From DATJGR01 sp963780795 (GTDB lineage Bacteria > Pseudomonadota > Gammaproteobacteria > Pseudomonadales > Azotimanducaceae): a DNA stretch of 64,000 bases. This document shows positions 16,013 through 25,867 of the stretch, one piece after another. Made by a program: the position numbers and the translations under genes. The notes below the pieces were generated by a model. It did not search any database. It was not told where the DNA came from and saw nothing but the letters and a program-made list of their open reading frames with translations. Position 1 is the stretch's first letter. Every line of letters starts with the position of its first letter. The stretch covers positions 310,001-374,000 of the forward strand of contig CAWADH010000001.1 of assembly GCA_963780795.1 (NCBI GenBank), read 5' to 3'.

Positions 16013-18654
16013 CACCCACTGACAAGCTGAGTGAGGCGCGGCGCCGCATCAGCTCATCCGATTCGCTTCTCGCGCAACGATTCTGGGCCGGCGAAGACAT
16101 CGAATCGATCGTGCGCAGTCGCGCCGAATTCTTTGACCAGCTGATCAGAGACCTCTGGACCCGCATCAATTGGCCGGAAGGCACGGCGTCCCACCTCGCG
16201 CTGTTCGCCGTCGGCGGCTACGGTCGCGGTGAGCTGCATCCGCACTCCGACATCGATCTGCTGATCCTCGTCGACGGCGATCCTGCAGAGTATCGCGACG
16301 GCATCGAAACGTTCGTACAGAACCTGTGGGACCTCAAACTGAACATCGGGCACAGCGTCCGCACGATCGACCAGTGCCATCAGGAAGCAAAGGAAGACAT
16401 CGCAACCGCGACGTCGATACTCGAACGCCGGCTCCTCGCCGGCACCTTGGCGCTCGACCGTCAGGTGGGCCGGCTGTTTGCAACCGACGAGATCTGGCCC
16501 AGCGCGCGCTTCTTCAGCGCCAAGGTCGATGAACAGCGCAAACGTCACGACCGCCATCAGGACGTGGACTACAACCTCGAGCCGAACATCAAGGTCGCAC
16601 CCGGCGGCCTGCGCGACATTCAGACGGTCGGCTGGATCATCAAGCGTCACTTCGGCAACACGTCGCCCGACGACCTGACCGCGCGCGGCTTCCTCACCGC
16701 GCAGGAACGGCAGTGGCTGAATGATGGCCGCCGATTTCTCTGGCGGGTGCGTTACGGTCTGCATCTCGTCGCCGGCCGGTCGGAAGACCGTCTGCTGTTC
16801 GATTATCAACGCACCTTAGCCGACCGGTTAGGTTACAAAGACACCGACGCGCAGCTCGGCGTCGAGCAGTTCATGCACGACTACTACAGCCACGTGCTAA
16901 GCCTGCGCGAAGTCAACGACATCCTGTTGCAGCACTTCGACGAAGCGATCCTGCGGGCGCACTACGAGCCGGAGATCGAACCGATCAACGAGCGCTTCCA
17001 GATTCGCGACAACTACATCGAGACGCGCGGCGAAGACGTGTTTCGTGCACATCCCGCGGCATTGATGGAAATGTTCGTGATCATGGCGAACCGCCGCGAC
17101 ATCGCCGGCGTGCGCGCAACGACCATCCGCCAGGTGCGCAACAGCCTCGACCTCATCGACGAAGCATTCCGGAACGACGCCGAAGTAACCGGCCTGTTCA
17201 TCGATCTGCTGCGCGCGCCGTACACGCTGGTCTCACAGCTGACGCGCATGCGACGGTACGGCGTGCTGTCGCGTTACATCCCCGAATTCGGCCGCGTCAT
17301 CGGCCAGATGCAGCACGACCTGTTTCACATCTATACGGTAGATGCGCACACCATGATGGTGATCCGCAACATGCGCCGTCTGCACTATCGCTCGAGCCAG
17401 GATACGTTCCCGGTGGCCCACCATTGCATCAAAAGTCTGCCGAAGATCGAGCTGCTCTACATCGCCGGGCTGTTCCACGACATCGCTAAGGGCCGCGGCG
17501 GAGATCACTCGACGCTCGGCGCGGTCGACGTCATCAACTTCTGCCGCCGTCACCGTCTCGCCGATGCGGACACCGAACTGGTGGAGTGGCTGGTGCGCGT
17601 GCACCTGCTGATGTCCGCCACCGCTCAGAGCAAAGACATCAACGATCCGGTCGTGATCCACGAATTTGCGAGCGAAGTGCGTACCGAAAAGCGGCTCGAC
17701 TATCTGTACACGTTGACCGTCGCCGACATCAACGCCACCAATCCGACCTTATGGAACGGCTGGCGCGCGACGCTGATGCGGCAGTTGTACATGGAAACCC
17801 GCAGAGCGCTGAGACGCGGATTGAACATGCCGGTCGACCGCGCGGCGTACATCGAGCACCACCGCACCGAAGCGCTGGCGAAACTGCACGAGCGCGGCAT
17901 CGCCCGCGAACGCGCGCTGGCACTGTGGGACGATCCCGATCCCGAGTTCTTCATGCAGCACTCGGTCGCACAGATCGTGTCGCTGACAGAGGCGATCGCG
18001 AAGCACGACCTCGCAACCGGACCGCTCGTACTGGTTCGCGACGTGGTGGGCCACGCGAGCGAAGAGGGCGCCACCGAGATCTTCCTTTACACGCGCGACC
18101 AGCCGACGCTGTTTGCGGCAAGCGTGATCGCGATCGATCAGCTCGGTCTTTCGATTCACGACGCGCGCATTCACACGTCGGCCGGGAATCTGTGCTTCAA
18201 CAGCTACATCGTGCTCGACGAATCAGGCCATTCGATCAGCGCGAACGCGGCGCGCTGCCGGCACATCGAGCGCACGCTGATCGCGCAGCTGAGCGACCTG
18301 GCGCGTTACCCGGAACTCGCGAAACGTCGCATCCCGCGGCGTCTGAAGCAGTTTCAACGGCCGACCGAGGCGTATCTCTCGAACGACTCGGACCAGCAGT
18401 GGTCGGTGCTGCGGGTGGTCGCGTCGGACCGCCCCGGCCTGCTCGCCCGCCTCGGCATCATCTTCGTCGAACTCGGCATCAACGTGCACAGCGCGAAGAT
18501 CACGACACTCGGCGAACGGGTTGAAGACGTCTTCTACATCAGCGGCGGCGCCGGCGCCGCGCCGATCAGGGATCCCGATCGGATCGAAATCGTGACGCGG
18601 ACCATCCGCGAGCGCCTCGACCAACAACTCAACGAAGAAAGCCTTGCGAGCTGA
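16009..18654 (+). CDS. glnD: Bifunctional PII uridylyltransferase/uridylyl-removing enzyme
   Basis: Senses glutamine and uridylylates or deuridylylates PII, controlling nitrogen metabolism. The GTG start at 16009 overlaps map by 4 bp and gives 881 residues (E. coli 890); the frame is open further upstream inside map but that part is Arg/His-rich and unrelated. Nucleotidyltransferase motif GGYGRGELHPHSDIDLL is at about residues 69-85. The HD hydrolase domain centres on FHDIAKGRGGDHS near residue 490, and two ACT domains fill the last 180 residues (VLRVVASDRPGLLARLG marks the second). Confidence 0.96.
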   Translation: MTPTDKLSEARRRISSSDSLLAQRFWAGEDIESIVRSRAEFFDQLIRDLWTRINWPEGTASHLALFAVGGYGRGELHPHSDIDLLILVDGDPAEYRDGIETFVQNLWDLKLNIGHSVRTIDQCHQEAKEDIATATSILERRLLAGTLALDRQVGRLFATDEIWPSARFFSAKVDEQRKRHDRHQDVDYNLEPNIKVAPGGLRDIQTVGWIIKRHFGNTSPDDLTARGFLTAQERQWLNDGRRFLWRVRYGLHLVAGRSEDRLLFDYQRTLADRLGYKDTDAQLGVEQFMHDYYSHVLSLREVNDILLQHFDEAILRAHYEPEIEPINERFQIRDNYIETRGEDVFRAHPAALMEMFVIMANRRDIAGVRATTIRQVRNSLDLIDEAFRNDAEVTGLFIDLLRAPYTLVSQLTRMRRYGVLSRYIPEFGRVIGQMQHDLFHIYTVDAHTMMVIRNMRRLHYRSSQDTFPVAHHCIKSLPKIELLYIAGLFHDIAKGRGGDHSTLGAVDVINFCRRHRLADADTELVEWLVRVHLLMSATAQSKDINDPVVIHEFASEVRTEKRLDYLYTLTVADINATNPTLWNGWRATLMRQLYMETRRALRRGLNMPVDRAAYIEHHRTEALAKLHERGIARERALALWDDPDPEFFMQHSVAQIVSLTEAIAKHDLATGPLVLVRDVVGHASEEGATEIFLYTRDQPTLFAASVIAIDQLGLSIHDARIHTSAGNLCFNSYIVLDESGHSISANAARCRHIERTLIAQLSDLARYPELAKRRIPRRLKQFQRPTEAYLSNDSDQQWSVLRVVASDRPGLLARLGIIFVELGINVHSAKITTLGERVEDVFYISGGAGAAPIRDPDRIEIVTRTIRERLDQQLNEESLAS

Positions 18655-18659
18655 GCCGA

Positions 18660-19865
18660 ATGAATCCGTTTCTCGATTCGCTGTTGCCTTATCCGTTCGA
18701 GCGCATGAACGCGTTGAAGGCAGGGCTCACGAGCCGCAGCAACGCGCCGCACATCGCGCTGTCGATCGGCGAGCCGAAACACGCCGCGGCGCAGTTCCTC
18801 GTCGATGCCGCCACTGACGCGAACTTCGTGCGGCCCGGCCTCGGCACGTATCCCGCCACTCGCGGTAGCGATTCCCTGCGCAATGCGATTGGTGCGTGGG
18901 CCACATCGCGGTTTCATCTGAAAGCGGGCTCGCTCACCGCCGGCAAGCACATTCTGCCTGTCAGCGGCACCCGCGAAGCGCTGTTCTCGTTCGCGCAGTG
19001 CGTGTTGTCCGGTCGAGCGGGCAGCTGCGCCGTGTTACCGAATCCGTTCTACCAGATCTACGAAGGGGCGGTACTGTTGCGTGGTGCGGCGCCCTACTAC
19101 GCGCCCTGTACCGCATCCACCGGCTATCTCTCCGACTTCGAGTCGATTCCGGAAGAGGTGTGGCAAAACTGCGAACTGCTGTTCGTCTGCTCTCCGGGCA
19201 ACCCCACGGGCGCGGTGATGCCGATCGAACAACTGACGCAGCTGATCCAGCTGGCAGACCGGTACAACTTCGTGATCGCATCCGACGAGTGTTACTCGGA
19301 GATTTATCCGGACGAATCCAGTCCGCCGGTCGGCCTGCTGCAGGCCTGCGCGTCGATCGGTCGCGACGACTACGCCCGTTGCGTCGTTTTTCACAGCCTT
19401 TCGAAACGCTCGAACCTGCCCGGTCTGCGGTCGGGTTTCGTCGCCGGCGATGCGGCGATCCTCGATCGCTTCTTCCTCTACCGCACCTATCACGGTTGCG
19501 CGATGCCGGCTCACGTTCAGCACCTCAGTGAGCTGGCCTGGTCCGACGAAACCCACGTCGTCGACAATCGCGCCGTGTACCGGGAAAAGTTCGCGGTCGT
19601 CACCCCGCTGCTCGCACCAGTGCTCGGCGTCACCCACCCGGAAGGCGGCTTCTACTACTGGCCGCGCACACCGATCGACGATGAATCCTTCACGCGCCGA
19701 CTGTTCGTCGAGGAGAACGTCACCGTATTACCCGGCCGCTATCTGTCGCGCCCGCACAACGGCATGGATCCCGGCGTCAATCGCGTCCGCATGGCGATGG
19801 TGGCCGAACTGCCCGAGTGCATCGACGCCGCAGAGCGCATCGCACACTTCGCACGCTCGCTATGA
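18660..19865 (+). CDS. dapC: Succinyldiaminopimelate transaminase
   Basis: PLP-dependent aminotransferase (fold type I) expected to make N-succinyl-L,L-diaminopimelate. 401 residues. CSPGNPTGAVM, SDECYSEIY and FHSLSKRSNLPGLRSGF, the last with the PLP lysine at about residue 250, are visible. Substrate assignment rests on the adjacent dapD and dapE plus the MNPFLDSLLPYPFERM N-terminus, which resembles the DapC subfamily. Five bases separate it from glnD. Confidence 0.88.
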   Translation: MNPFLDSLLPYPFERMNALKAGLTSRSNAPHIALSIGEPKHAAAQFLVDAATDANFVRPGLGTYPATRGSDSLRNAIGAWATSRFHLKAGSLTAGKHILPVSGTREALFSFAQCVLSGRAGSCAVLPNPFYQIYEGAVLLRGAAPYYAPCTASTGYLSDFESIPEEVWQNCELLFVCSPGNPTGAVMPIEQLTQLIQLADRYNFVIASDECYSEIYPDESSPPVGLLQACASIGRDDYARCVVFHSLSKRSNLPGLRSGFVAGDAAILDRFFLYRTYHGCAMPAHVQHLSELAWSDETHVVDNRAVYREKFAVVTPLLAPVLGVTHPEGGFYYWPRTPIDDESFTRRLFVEENVTVLPGRYLSRPHNGMDPGVNRVRMAMVAELPECIDAAERIAHFARSL

Positions 19866-19932
19866 GAGCCGCTTTCACAGCGGCGCCTTGTGATACGTTA
19901 CCGCCCCTCGAATCGGCCGCGCGGATTTCTCC

Positions 19933-20955
19933 ATGAGTGAACTGTTTGGTTTCGGCATCGGCCACGCGACCTGCAATCGCGCAGGCGTTCCGCTCGAGGT
20001 GTACTTTCCCGCGCCGTGCAAGAAGCCGCTCGCAGAAGTCGCGAAGGCGATCCGCGCGCGGCTGAAGGCGGGCGTCAGCAGCGTGTCGCCCGCGGACGCC
20101 GCCGCGCTGGCACGCACGCTCGCAGACGCAGGAGCACCCGACGCAGCGCATGGATGTCGCGTACTCGCGGAGATCGACAAGCCGTTGACCGGACTCGTGC
20201 TCGAACGCGACGCGAAGATCGAGTCGACCGTGGAGGCGTACTTCAAGCTGCAACTGTTGTCGCACCGGCTGGCGTTGCCGAACACGCTGAATCTCGACGG
20301 CATCTTCGCGCAGTTGCCCAACGTGGCGTGGACCAGCGCCGGCGCCATCGACGTGAGCGAGTTCGAAGCGGCGCTCATCGCCGCGCGTCGCGCCGGGCGC
20401 CAACTCACGGTGCATTCGCTCGACAAGTTTCCGCGCATGACCGACTACGTGATTCCGAGCGGCGTCCGCATTGCCGACGCCGCGCGCATCCGCCTCGGCG
20501 CTTACCTCGGCGAAGGCACCACGGTGATGCACGAGGGTTTCGTGAACTTCAACGCCGGCGCGCTCGGCCCGAACATGATCGAAGGGCGAATCTCGCAAGG
20601 GGTCATCGTGGCCGAGCATACCGATCTCGGCGGCAGCTCCAGCACGATGGGTACGCTCTCGGGCGGCGGCAACATCAAGGTGAGCATCGGCCGCCACTGC
20701 CTCATCGGCGCGAACGGCGGCACCGGCATTTCGTTGGGCGACCGCTGCACGATCGAGGCCGGCCTCTACATCACGGCCGGCACCGTCGTCGACATCATCG
20801 ACGAGGACCGCAACAAGGTGCGCACCGCCAAAGGACGCGAACTGTCGGGCGCATCGGACATGCTGTTCATCCGCAACAGTCGCACCGGCGCCGTCGAATG
20901 CCGCACCAACCGCGCCGCGATCAAGCTGAACGAACAGCTGCACGCACACAACTGA
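19933..20955 (+). CDS. dapD: Tetrahydrodipicolinate N-succinyltransferase
   Basis: Succinylates tetrahydrodipicolinate, committing the pathway to the succinylase branch. 340 residues: this is the longer gammaproteobacterial (Pseudomonas-type) form, not the 274-residue enterobacterial form. The N-terminal domain MSELFGFGIGHATCN precedes the hexapeptide beta-helix; EGRISQGVIVAEHTDLGGSS and GANGGTGISLGDRCTIEAG are in the active-site region. A 67-bp gap from dapC holds a GCCGCT/AGCGGC hairpin (19868-19884) without a T-tract. Confidence 0.93.
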   Translation: MSELFGFGIGHATCNRAGVPLEVYFPAPCKKPLAEVAKAIRARLKAGVSSVSPADAAALARTLADAGAPDAAHGCRVLAEIDKPLTGLVLERDAKIESTVEAYFKLQLLSHRLALPNTLNLDGIFAQLPNVAWTSAGAIDVSEFEAALIAARRAGRQLTVHSLDKFPRMTDYVIPSGVRIADAARIRLGAYLGEGTTVMHEGFVNFNAGALGPNMIEGRISQGVIVAEHTDLGGSSSTMGTLSGGGNIKVSIGRHCLIGANGGTGISLGDRCTIEAGLYITAGTVVDIIDEDRNKVRTAKGRELSGASDMLFIRNSRTGAVECRTNRAAIKLNEQLHAHN

Positions 20956-20956
20956 C

Positions 20957-22084
20957 ATGGACGTACTGGCGCTGAGCCAACAGCTGATCCGACGCACTTC
21001 GATCACGCCGAAGGACGACGGCTGCCAGGACCTGCTGATCGCACACCTCGAGCGGCTCGGCTTCGAAGTGACGCGGCTGCCGTTCGGAAACGTCGCGAAC
21101 TTCTGGGCGCGCCGCGGCACCGCTGCTCCGCTCATCGCGTTCGCCGGCCACACCGACGTCGTGCCGACAGGTCCGCCTGAGCAGTGGGCCTCGCCGCCGT
21201 TCGAACCGGTGATCCGCGACGCGAAATTGTTTGGCCGCGGTGCAGCGGACATGAAGACCGCACTGGCGGCGATGATCGTCGCAATCGACCGTCTGCTCGG
21301 CGAAACCCCCGACTGCGGCGGCTCGATCGGTCTACTGATCACCAGCGACGAAGAAGGCGACGCGGTCGACGGCACGGTGAAGGTGATCGACCACCTGCAG
21401 CGTCGCGGCACGCACATCGACTACTGCATCGTCGGCGAACCGTCGTCGAACCGCCGCGTCGGCGACATGGTGCGCATCGGGCGGCGCGGTTCGCTGAACG
21501 GCCGCGCGCACATCCGCGGCATACAGGGTCACGTTGCGTATCCGGAAAAGGTGCGCAACCCGATTCACATCGCGGCGCCGGCGATGGCCGAACTCGCCGC
21601 GCGCCGGTGGGACGACGGCAACGACTACTTCCCCGCCACTACCTTCCAGATCTCCAACGTCCACGCCGGCACCGGCGCGACGAACGTCGTGCCGGGTACG
21701 CTCGAGTTGTTGTTCAACTTCCGCTTCAACACCGAACAGACGCCGGAGCGCCTGCAGGCGGCGGTGACCGAGGTGTTCTCCCGCCATCGTATCGATGCGG
21801 ACGTGACCTGGACTCTCTCTGGTCTGCCGTTTCTCACCCGGCGCGGTCGTCTGGTAGACGCCGTGTGCGCGAGCATTCGTCGGGCGACCGGTGCCGACCC
21901 GGAACTCTCGACCGGTGGCGGCACCTCCGACGGCCGCTTCATCGCGCCGACCGGCACCGAGGTAGTCGAGGTCGGCGTGGTCAACGAAACCATCCATTCG
22001 ATCGACGAGTGCGTGGCGGTATCCGATGTGGCCACGCTGGTCGATGTCTACGCCGGCGTGCTGCGCCGACTTCTGTCCACCTGA
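20957..22084 (+). CDS. dapE: Succinyl-diaminopimelate desuccinylase
   Basis: Zinc hydrolase releasing L,L-diaminopimelate, precursor of lysine and peptidoglycan. 375 residues. M20 peptidase motifs are intact: AFAGHTDVVP (His65 and Asp67), GRGAADMK (metal Asp98) and TSDEEGDA (Glu132 base and Glu133 ligand). Starts one base after dapD. Its stop overlaps the gspN ATG (TGATG). Confidence 0.96.
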   Translation: MDVLALSQQLIRRTSITPKDDGCQDLLIAHLERLGFEVTRLPFGNVANFWARRGTAAPLIAFAGHTDVVPTGPPEQWASPPFEPVIRDAKLFGRGAADMKTALAAMIVAIDRLLGETPDCGGSIGLLITSDEEGDAVDGTVKVIDHLQRRGTHIDYCIVGEPSSNRRVGDMVRIGRRGSLNGRAHIRGIQGHVAYPEKVRNPIHIAAPAMAELAARRWDDGNDYFPATTFQISNVHAGTGATNVVPGTLELLFNFRFNTEQTPERLQAAVTEVFSRHRIDADVTWTLSGLPFLTRRGRLVDAVCASIRRATGADPELSTGGGTSDGRFIAPTGTEVVEVGVVNETIHSIDECVAVSDVATLVDVYAGVLRRLLST

Positions 22085-22815
22085 TGCGGCGCACCCGGCT
22101 GGTTCTGATCGGCATAGCCACCTTTATAGTGTGTCTCGGCGTGTTCGCGCCGGCGTCGCTGGTCCGGCTCGCATTACGGGACGCGCCGATGATCACGCTG
22201 GCCGCGCCGACCGGCACGTTATGGCGCGGCTCCGGCGACCTCGGCATCGCCGGCACCCAGCTCGGCCGCGTCGACTGGTCGTTCGCGCCGAGCGCCTTGC
22301 TGAACGGCGATCTCGGGTTCGACGTGAGCGTGACCGGCGAGCACATCGCGCTCGGCGGGCGCGCTGCGGCCTCGTTCCGGAGCGGGCACGCGTCGCTCGA
22401 CGGCACCTTCGACACCGCGCTGCTGACCGATGTGTTCTCGCGCTACGACATCCGGATTCCCGGCAGCATCGCCGTCGAACACCTCGATCTCACCGCCGCG
22501 TATGGCGCGCGCCTGCCGAACGTGCGCGGCGAACTGAAATGGTCCGGCGGCGACGTGTCGTACCGCCTGTCGGGTCGCAACCATCGCGTACCGCTGCCGC
22601 CGCTGGTCGGATTCATCGACTCATCCTCGTCCCAACCCGAAATATCTGTGTATCAAGTGGACGATAAGATGCCGCTCATGTTGGCCAAGGTCGCTCAGGA
22701 TGGGATGGCAACGGTCGGAATCACGAAGCAGTTCACGAAAATGCTGGGCGAACCATGGCCAGGCGGTGAGCCCGATCACGCCGTCGTTCTGGAGGTGGGT
22801 GAGAAACTATTCTAG
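22084..22815 (+). CDS. gspN: Type II secretion system protein N
   Basis: GspN is an accessory inner-membrane/periplasmic component of some type II secretion systems. 243 residues. One N-terminal membrane segment (about residues 5-25, LVLIGIATFIVCLGVF) is followed by a periplasmic domain with APTGTLWRGSGDLGIAG, typical of GspN. The ATG overlaps the dapE stop; the frame is open upstream but only as a shadow of dapE. Assignment is helped by gspC and gspD immediately downstream. Confidence 0.82.
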   Translation: MRRTRLVLIGIATFIVCLGVFAPASLVRLALRDAPMITLAAPTGTLWRGSGDLGIAGTQLGRVDWSFAPSALLNGDLGFDVSVTGEHIALGGRAAASFRSGHASLDGTFDTALLTDVFSRYDIRIPGSIAVEHLDLTAAYGARLPNVRGELKWSGGDVSYRLSGRNHRVPLPPLVGFIDSSSSQPEISVYQVDDKMPLMLAKVAQDGMATVGITKQFTKMLGEPWPGGEPDHAVVLEVGEKLF

Positions 22816-22844
22816 AATCCGCGCCACCCACGAGTTCCCCTGCC

Positions 22845-23819
22845 GTGTTTAGTTCCGCCACCCGACTTGTCGACGCCGGACGCGTTGCAGAACGACTGGC
22901 CGACCGACTCGTCGAACCCGCCAAGATCCTGATCATCATCGGCATCGCGTACACGCTGGCGACCGCGGGCTGGTATCTCGTTTCCGGTCCGGCGCCGGCG
23001 ACCTTGACCGATGCGAAAGTCACCTCCGCCCGCGCAGCGGGCAAACCGTCGTTGAGCGTCGCCGACATCATCGCGCGCAATTTATTCGGCAAGGCAAATG
23101 CTGACGGTGGAGCGCCGGTCGTTTACGACGCCCCCGAAACCCGATTGCGCCTCACGCTCGAAGGCGTCTTTCAAGCCGAAACACCGGAAGAGTCGGCCGC
23201 GATCATCGCGGAGCAAGGCAAACCAGGCGAACTGTTCCTCGTCGGCGGCAAGATGCCCGGCAACGCCACGCTGACTGAAGTGCACGCGGACCGGATCGTA
23301 TTGCGTCGCGGAACCGCACTCGAAACCTTACGGTTCAGCGACGAGCCGGCGATGCTGACCGCCAATGTGCACGACGAGCCGGCGCCGCTTCCCGACGTCG
23401 GGGACGGCATGGCAAACGAGGCGGCGCCCGATACGAGCTACGAGGACAGCGAACCCGCTCCGGAACCGCCGCCATCGACGGACACATCAAGTTCGAGTTC
23501 CAACCCATTGAGCACGGTGGTGCAGAGCTATCGGGATCGGCTGCAGCAGGACCCGACCGGCACGCTCAACGCCCTCGGTGTGGCACCCGTATCGACGTCC
23601 GGCGCGCAAGGTTATCGCGTAGACAATCTGGCCGGCTCCCCTTACCTGGCGCAAACCGGCCTTCAGGCAGGCGACGTGGTACTGTCGGTCAACGGACGCC
23701 CGGTCGGCGACATTCAGTCCGACCAGGCCGAGATTGATAACATAGTCGCCCAGGGATCGGCGCGACTCGAAGTGCAGCGCGGTACGCGTCGATTCTTCGT
23801 TACCACCTCATTGAAGTAG
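22845..23819 (+). CDS. gspC: Type II secretion system protein C
   Basis: Links the inner-membrane platform to the GspD secretin. 324 residues from a GTG start with no clear ribosome-binding site. One membrane helix (about residues 27-47, AKILIIIGIAYTLATAGWYL) precedes the homology region around SVADIIARNLFGKAN. An acidic Pro/Ser linker (about 190-225) follows. The C-terminal segment GLQAGDVVLSVNGRPVGD is a PDZ domain, as in Vibrio EpsC. A palindrome ATTCTAGAAT spans the gspN stop just upstream. Confidence 0.88.
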   Translation: MFSSATRLVDAGRVAERLADRLVEPAKILIIIGIAYTLATAGWYLVSGPAPATLTDAKVTSARAAGKPSLSVADIIARNLFGKANADGGAPVVYDAPETRLRLTLEGVFQAETPEESAAIIAEQGKPGELFLVGGKMPGNATLTEVHADRIVLRRGTALETLRFSDEPAMLTANVHDEPAPLPDVGDGMANEAAPDTSYEDSEPAPEPPPSTDTSSSSSNPLSTVVQSYRDRLQQDPTGTLNALGVAPVSTSGAQGYRVDNLAGSPYLAQTGLQAGDVVLSVNGRPVGDIQSDQAEIDNIVAQGSARLEVQRGTRRFFVTTSLK

Positions 23820-23827
23820 AACCCACG

Positions 23828-25843
23828 ATGCAGTCAGCCCGAGCGTATCTTTCATGCGGACTCCTGCGCGCCGGGCTGCTGTCCGTCATGCTGGTCGTCG
23901 CCGGAGCCGCCGCTGCCCAGGAACAGACGTGGAAGATCAACCTCAAGAACGCCGACATCAACGAGTTCGTTTCGCAGATCGCCGCCATCACCGGTAAGAC
24001 CTTCGTCGTCGATCCACGCGTCAAAGGCAAAGTCACCGTCATCTCGAACGCCAGTCTGAACGAGCACGACGTCTACGAGCTGTTTCTGTCGGTGCTGCGC
24101 GTACATGGTTTCGCGGCGATCGAAACGAGTGGCGTGGTGCGCGTGCAGCAGCAGACCCTCGCCAAACAGAGCGGCAGTCCGCTCGACGAAGCCAAGGATC
24201 TGGCCGGTGAAGAACTGGTCACGCGGGTCATCGCCGCGCAGTACGTCGACTCGAACGAACTGGTCAAAACGTTGCGGCCGATGATTCCGCAATACGGCAA
24301 CATCGCCGCCATCAGCAATCCGAACGTGGTCATCATCAGCGACCACGCGGAAAACGTCGTGCGGTTGATGCGACTGATCGAGCGCATCGACGTACCAGGT
24401 GACGAGAGAGTGGTCGTGGTGCCGCTGAAGGACGCCTGGGTCGGCAATGTCGTGGAGCTGCTGCAGAAGCTCGCTCCGGAACAGCTCGGGTCTGCGGCGA
24501 AAGGTCCGCAGAGCATTCAGATCATCGCGAACGAGCGCAACAACAGTCTGGTACTGCGCGGCAAAACGCGGCCACTCGCCGAGATCCAGAAACTGATCGC
24601 CGAGCTCGACCAGCCAGCCAGTGAAACCGGTGCGACCCAGGTGATCTACCTCTCGCACGCCGATGCCAAAAACGTGGCCGAGATCCTCCGCGCGCTGGTG
24701 GCGGGCGGCGCAAATGCCGGTAGCAGCAGTAGTGGCGGCGGTGGCGCCGCCGGCGGTGCGGGTAGCGCCGTCGTTGGCGGCGGGTCGCCGACCAAGCTGA
24801 ACATCCAGGCCGACGAAACCACCAACGCCGTCATCGTGCGCGCCGACCCGACCGAGATGAGCGAGATCATGGAAATCGTGCACAACCTCGACGTGCGCCG
24901 TACGCAGGTGCTGATCGAAGCTGCGATCGTCGAAATCTCGCTCGACAACTCGCTCAACTGGGGCGTCGATTTCGCAGGCGTAGACACCAGCGGCGACGCC
25001 GTACCGTTGATCAGCACCGCGTTGAGTCCGTCCATCGCCGCGCTGATCAAGGCGCTATCGGGGACGACCGATTCCGCGGGCAATCCGATTCCGGTAGTGC
25101 CGATCGCGGCCGCGAGCGCGCTGACCTCGCCTGGCATCGCGGTGGCGAAGCTGAGCACGAACGGCTTTTCTTTCGCCGCAGTGCTGCAGGCGATCGCGAC
25201 GAGCACGAACGCCAATCTGCTGTCGACGCCGAGCATCCTGACGCTCGACAACGCCGAAGCGAAAATTCTGGTCGGGCAGGAAGTGCCGTTTCGAACCGGT
25301 ACGTTCACCACCACCGCGAACGGTGCCGACAATCCATTCACGACGATTCAACGCAAAGACGTCGGCATCACGCTGACGGTCACTCCGCACATTCACGACG
25401 GCACTGCCGTGCGTCTCGACGTGAAGCAGGAAGTCTCGAACCTGGTGCTGTCGTCGTTGGCGGCGGTCTCCACCGACACGCTGTCAGACGTCGTCACCAA
25501 CAAGCGCGAAATCAAGACCACCGTGCTGGCGGAAGACAAAGAAACGATCGTGTTGGGGGGCTTGATCGAAGACGACATTCAGGACACGAAGAAGAAAGTG
25601 CCTCTGCTCGGCGACATTCCGCTGCTCGGCAAACTGTTCCAGAACGTTCAGACGCAGCACACGAAGAAAAGCCTGCTGGTGTTCCTGCGCCCCACCGTGT
25701 TGCATAGCGCAGACGAAGTAACCGACGTCACCAACAGAAAGTACGAGAAAGTCTGGGAAATCAACATCAACTCCGCGGACCAGAAGACACACTCGGAGCC
25801 GCTGCCTCCTCTTGACACCATCTACGACGGCCGCAAACAGTAA
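23828..25843 (+). CDS. gspD: Type II secretion system secretin
   Basis: Forms the outer-membrane channel of the type II secretion system. 671 residues. A signal peptide ends near AGAAAAQ (about residue 30). N0 and N1-N3 domains follow (about 30-370), with a Gly/Ser-rich insertion near residues 297-318, then the secretin domain with EVPFRTGTF and VPLLGDIPLLGKLFQ. Eight bases separate it from gspC. The remaining structural genes (gspE, F, G-M) are not in the window. Confidence 0.96.
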   Translation: MQSARAYLSCGLLRAGLLSVMLVVAGAAAAQEQTWKINLKNADINEFVSQIAAITGKTFVVDPRVKGKVTVISNASLNEHDVYELFLSVLRVHGFAAIETSGVVRVQQQTLAKQSGSPLDEAKDLAGEELVTRVIAAQYVDSNELVKTLRPMIPQYGNIAAISNPNVVIISDHAENVVRLMRLIERIDVPGDERVVVVPLKDAWVGNVVELLQKLAPEQLGSAAKGPQSIQIIANERNNSLVLRGKTRPLAEIQKLIAELDQPASETGATQVIYLSHADAKNVAEILRALVAGGANAGSSSSGGGGAAGGAGSAVVGGGSPTKLNIQADETTNAVIVRADPTEMSEIMEIVHNLDVRRTQVLIEAAIVEISLDNSLNWGVDFAGVDTSGDAVPLISTALSPSIAALIKALSGTTDSAGNPIPVVPIAAASALTSPGIAVAKLSTNGFSFAAVLQAIATSTNANLLSTPSILTLDNAEAKILVGQEVPFRTGTFTTTANGADNPFTTIQRKDVGITLTVTPHIHDGTAVRLDVKQEVSNLVLSSLAAVSTDTLSDVVTNKREIKTTVLAEDKETIVLGGLIEDDIQDTKKKVPLLGDIPLLGKLFQNVQTQHTKKSLLVFLRPTVLHSADEVTDVTNRKYEKVWEININSADQKTHSEPLPPLDTIYDGRKQ

Positions 25844-25867
25844 CCGCCCCACCCGTCCGGCCGGCGC

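Noticed and set aside
19868..19884. GCCGCT/AGCGGC hairpin between dapC and dapD as a terminator
   Set aside because: No T-tract follows; dapD is probably co-transcribed.
22809..22818. Palindrome ATTCTAGAAT as an operator for gspC
   Set aside because: Ten bases including the gspN stop; could be chance, and no second copy was found.
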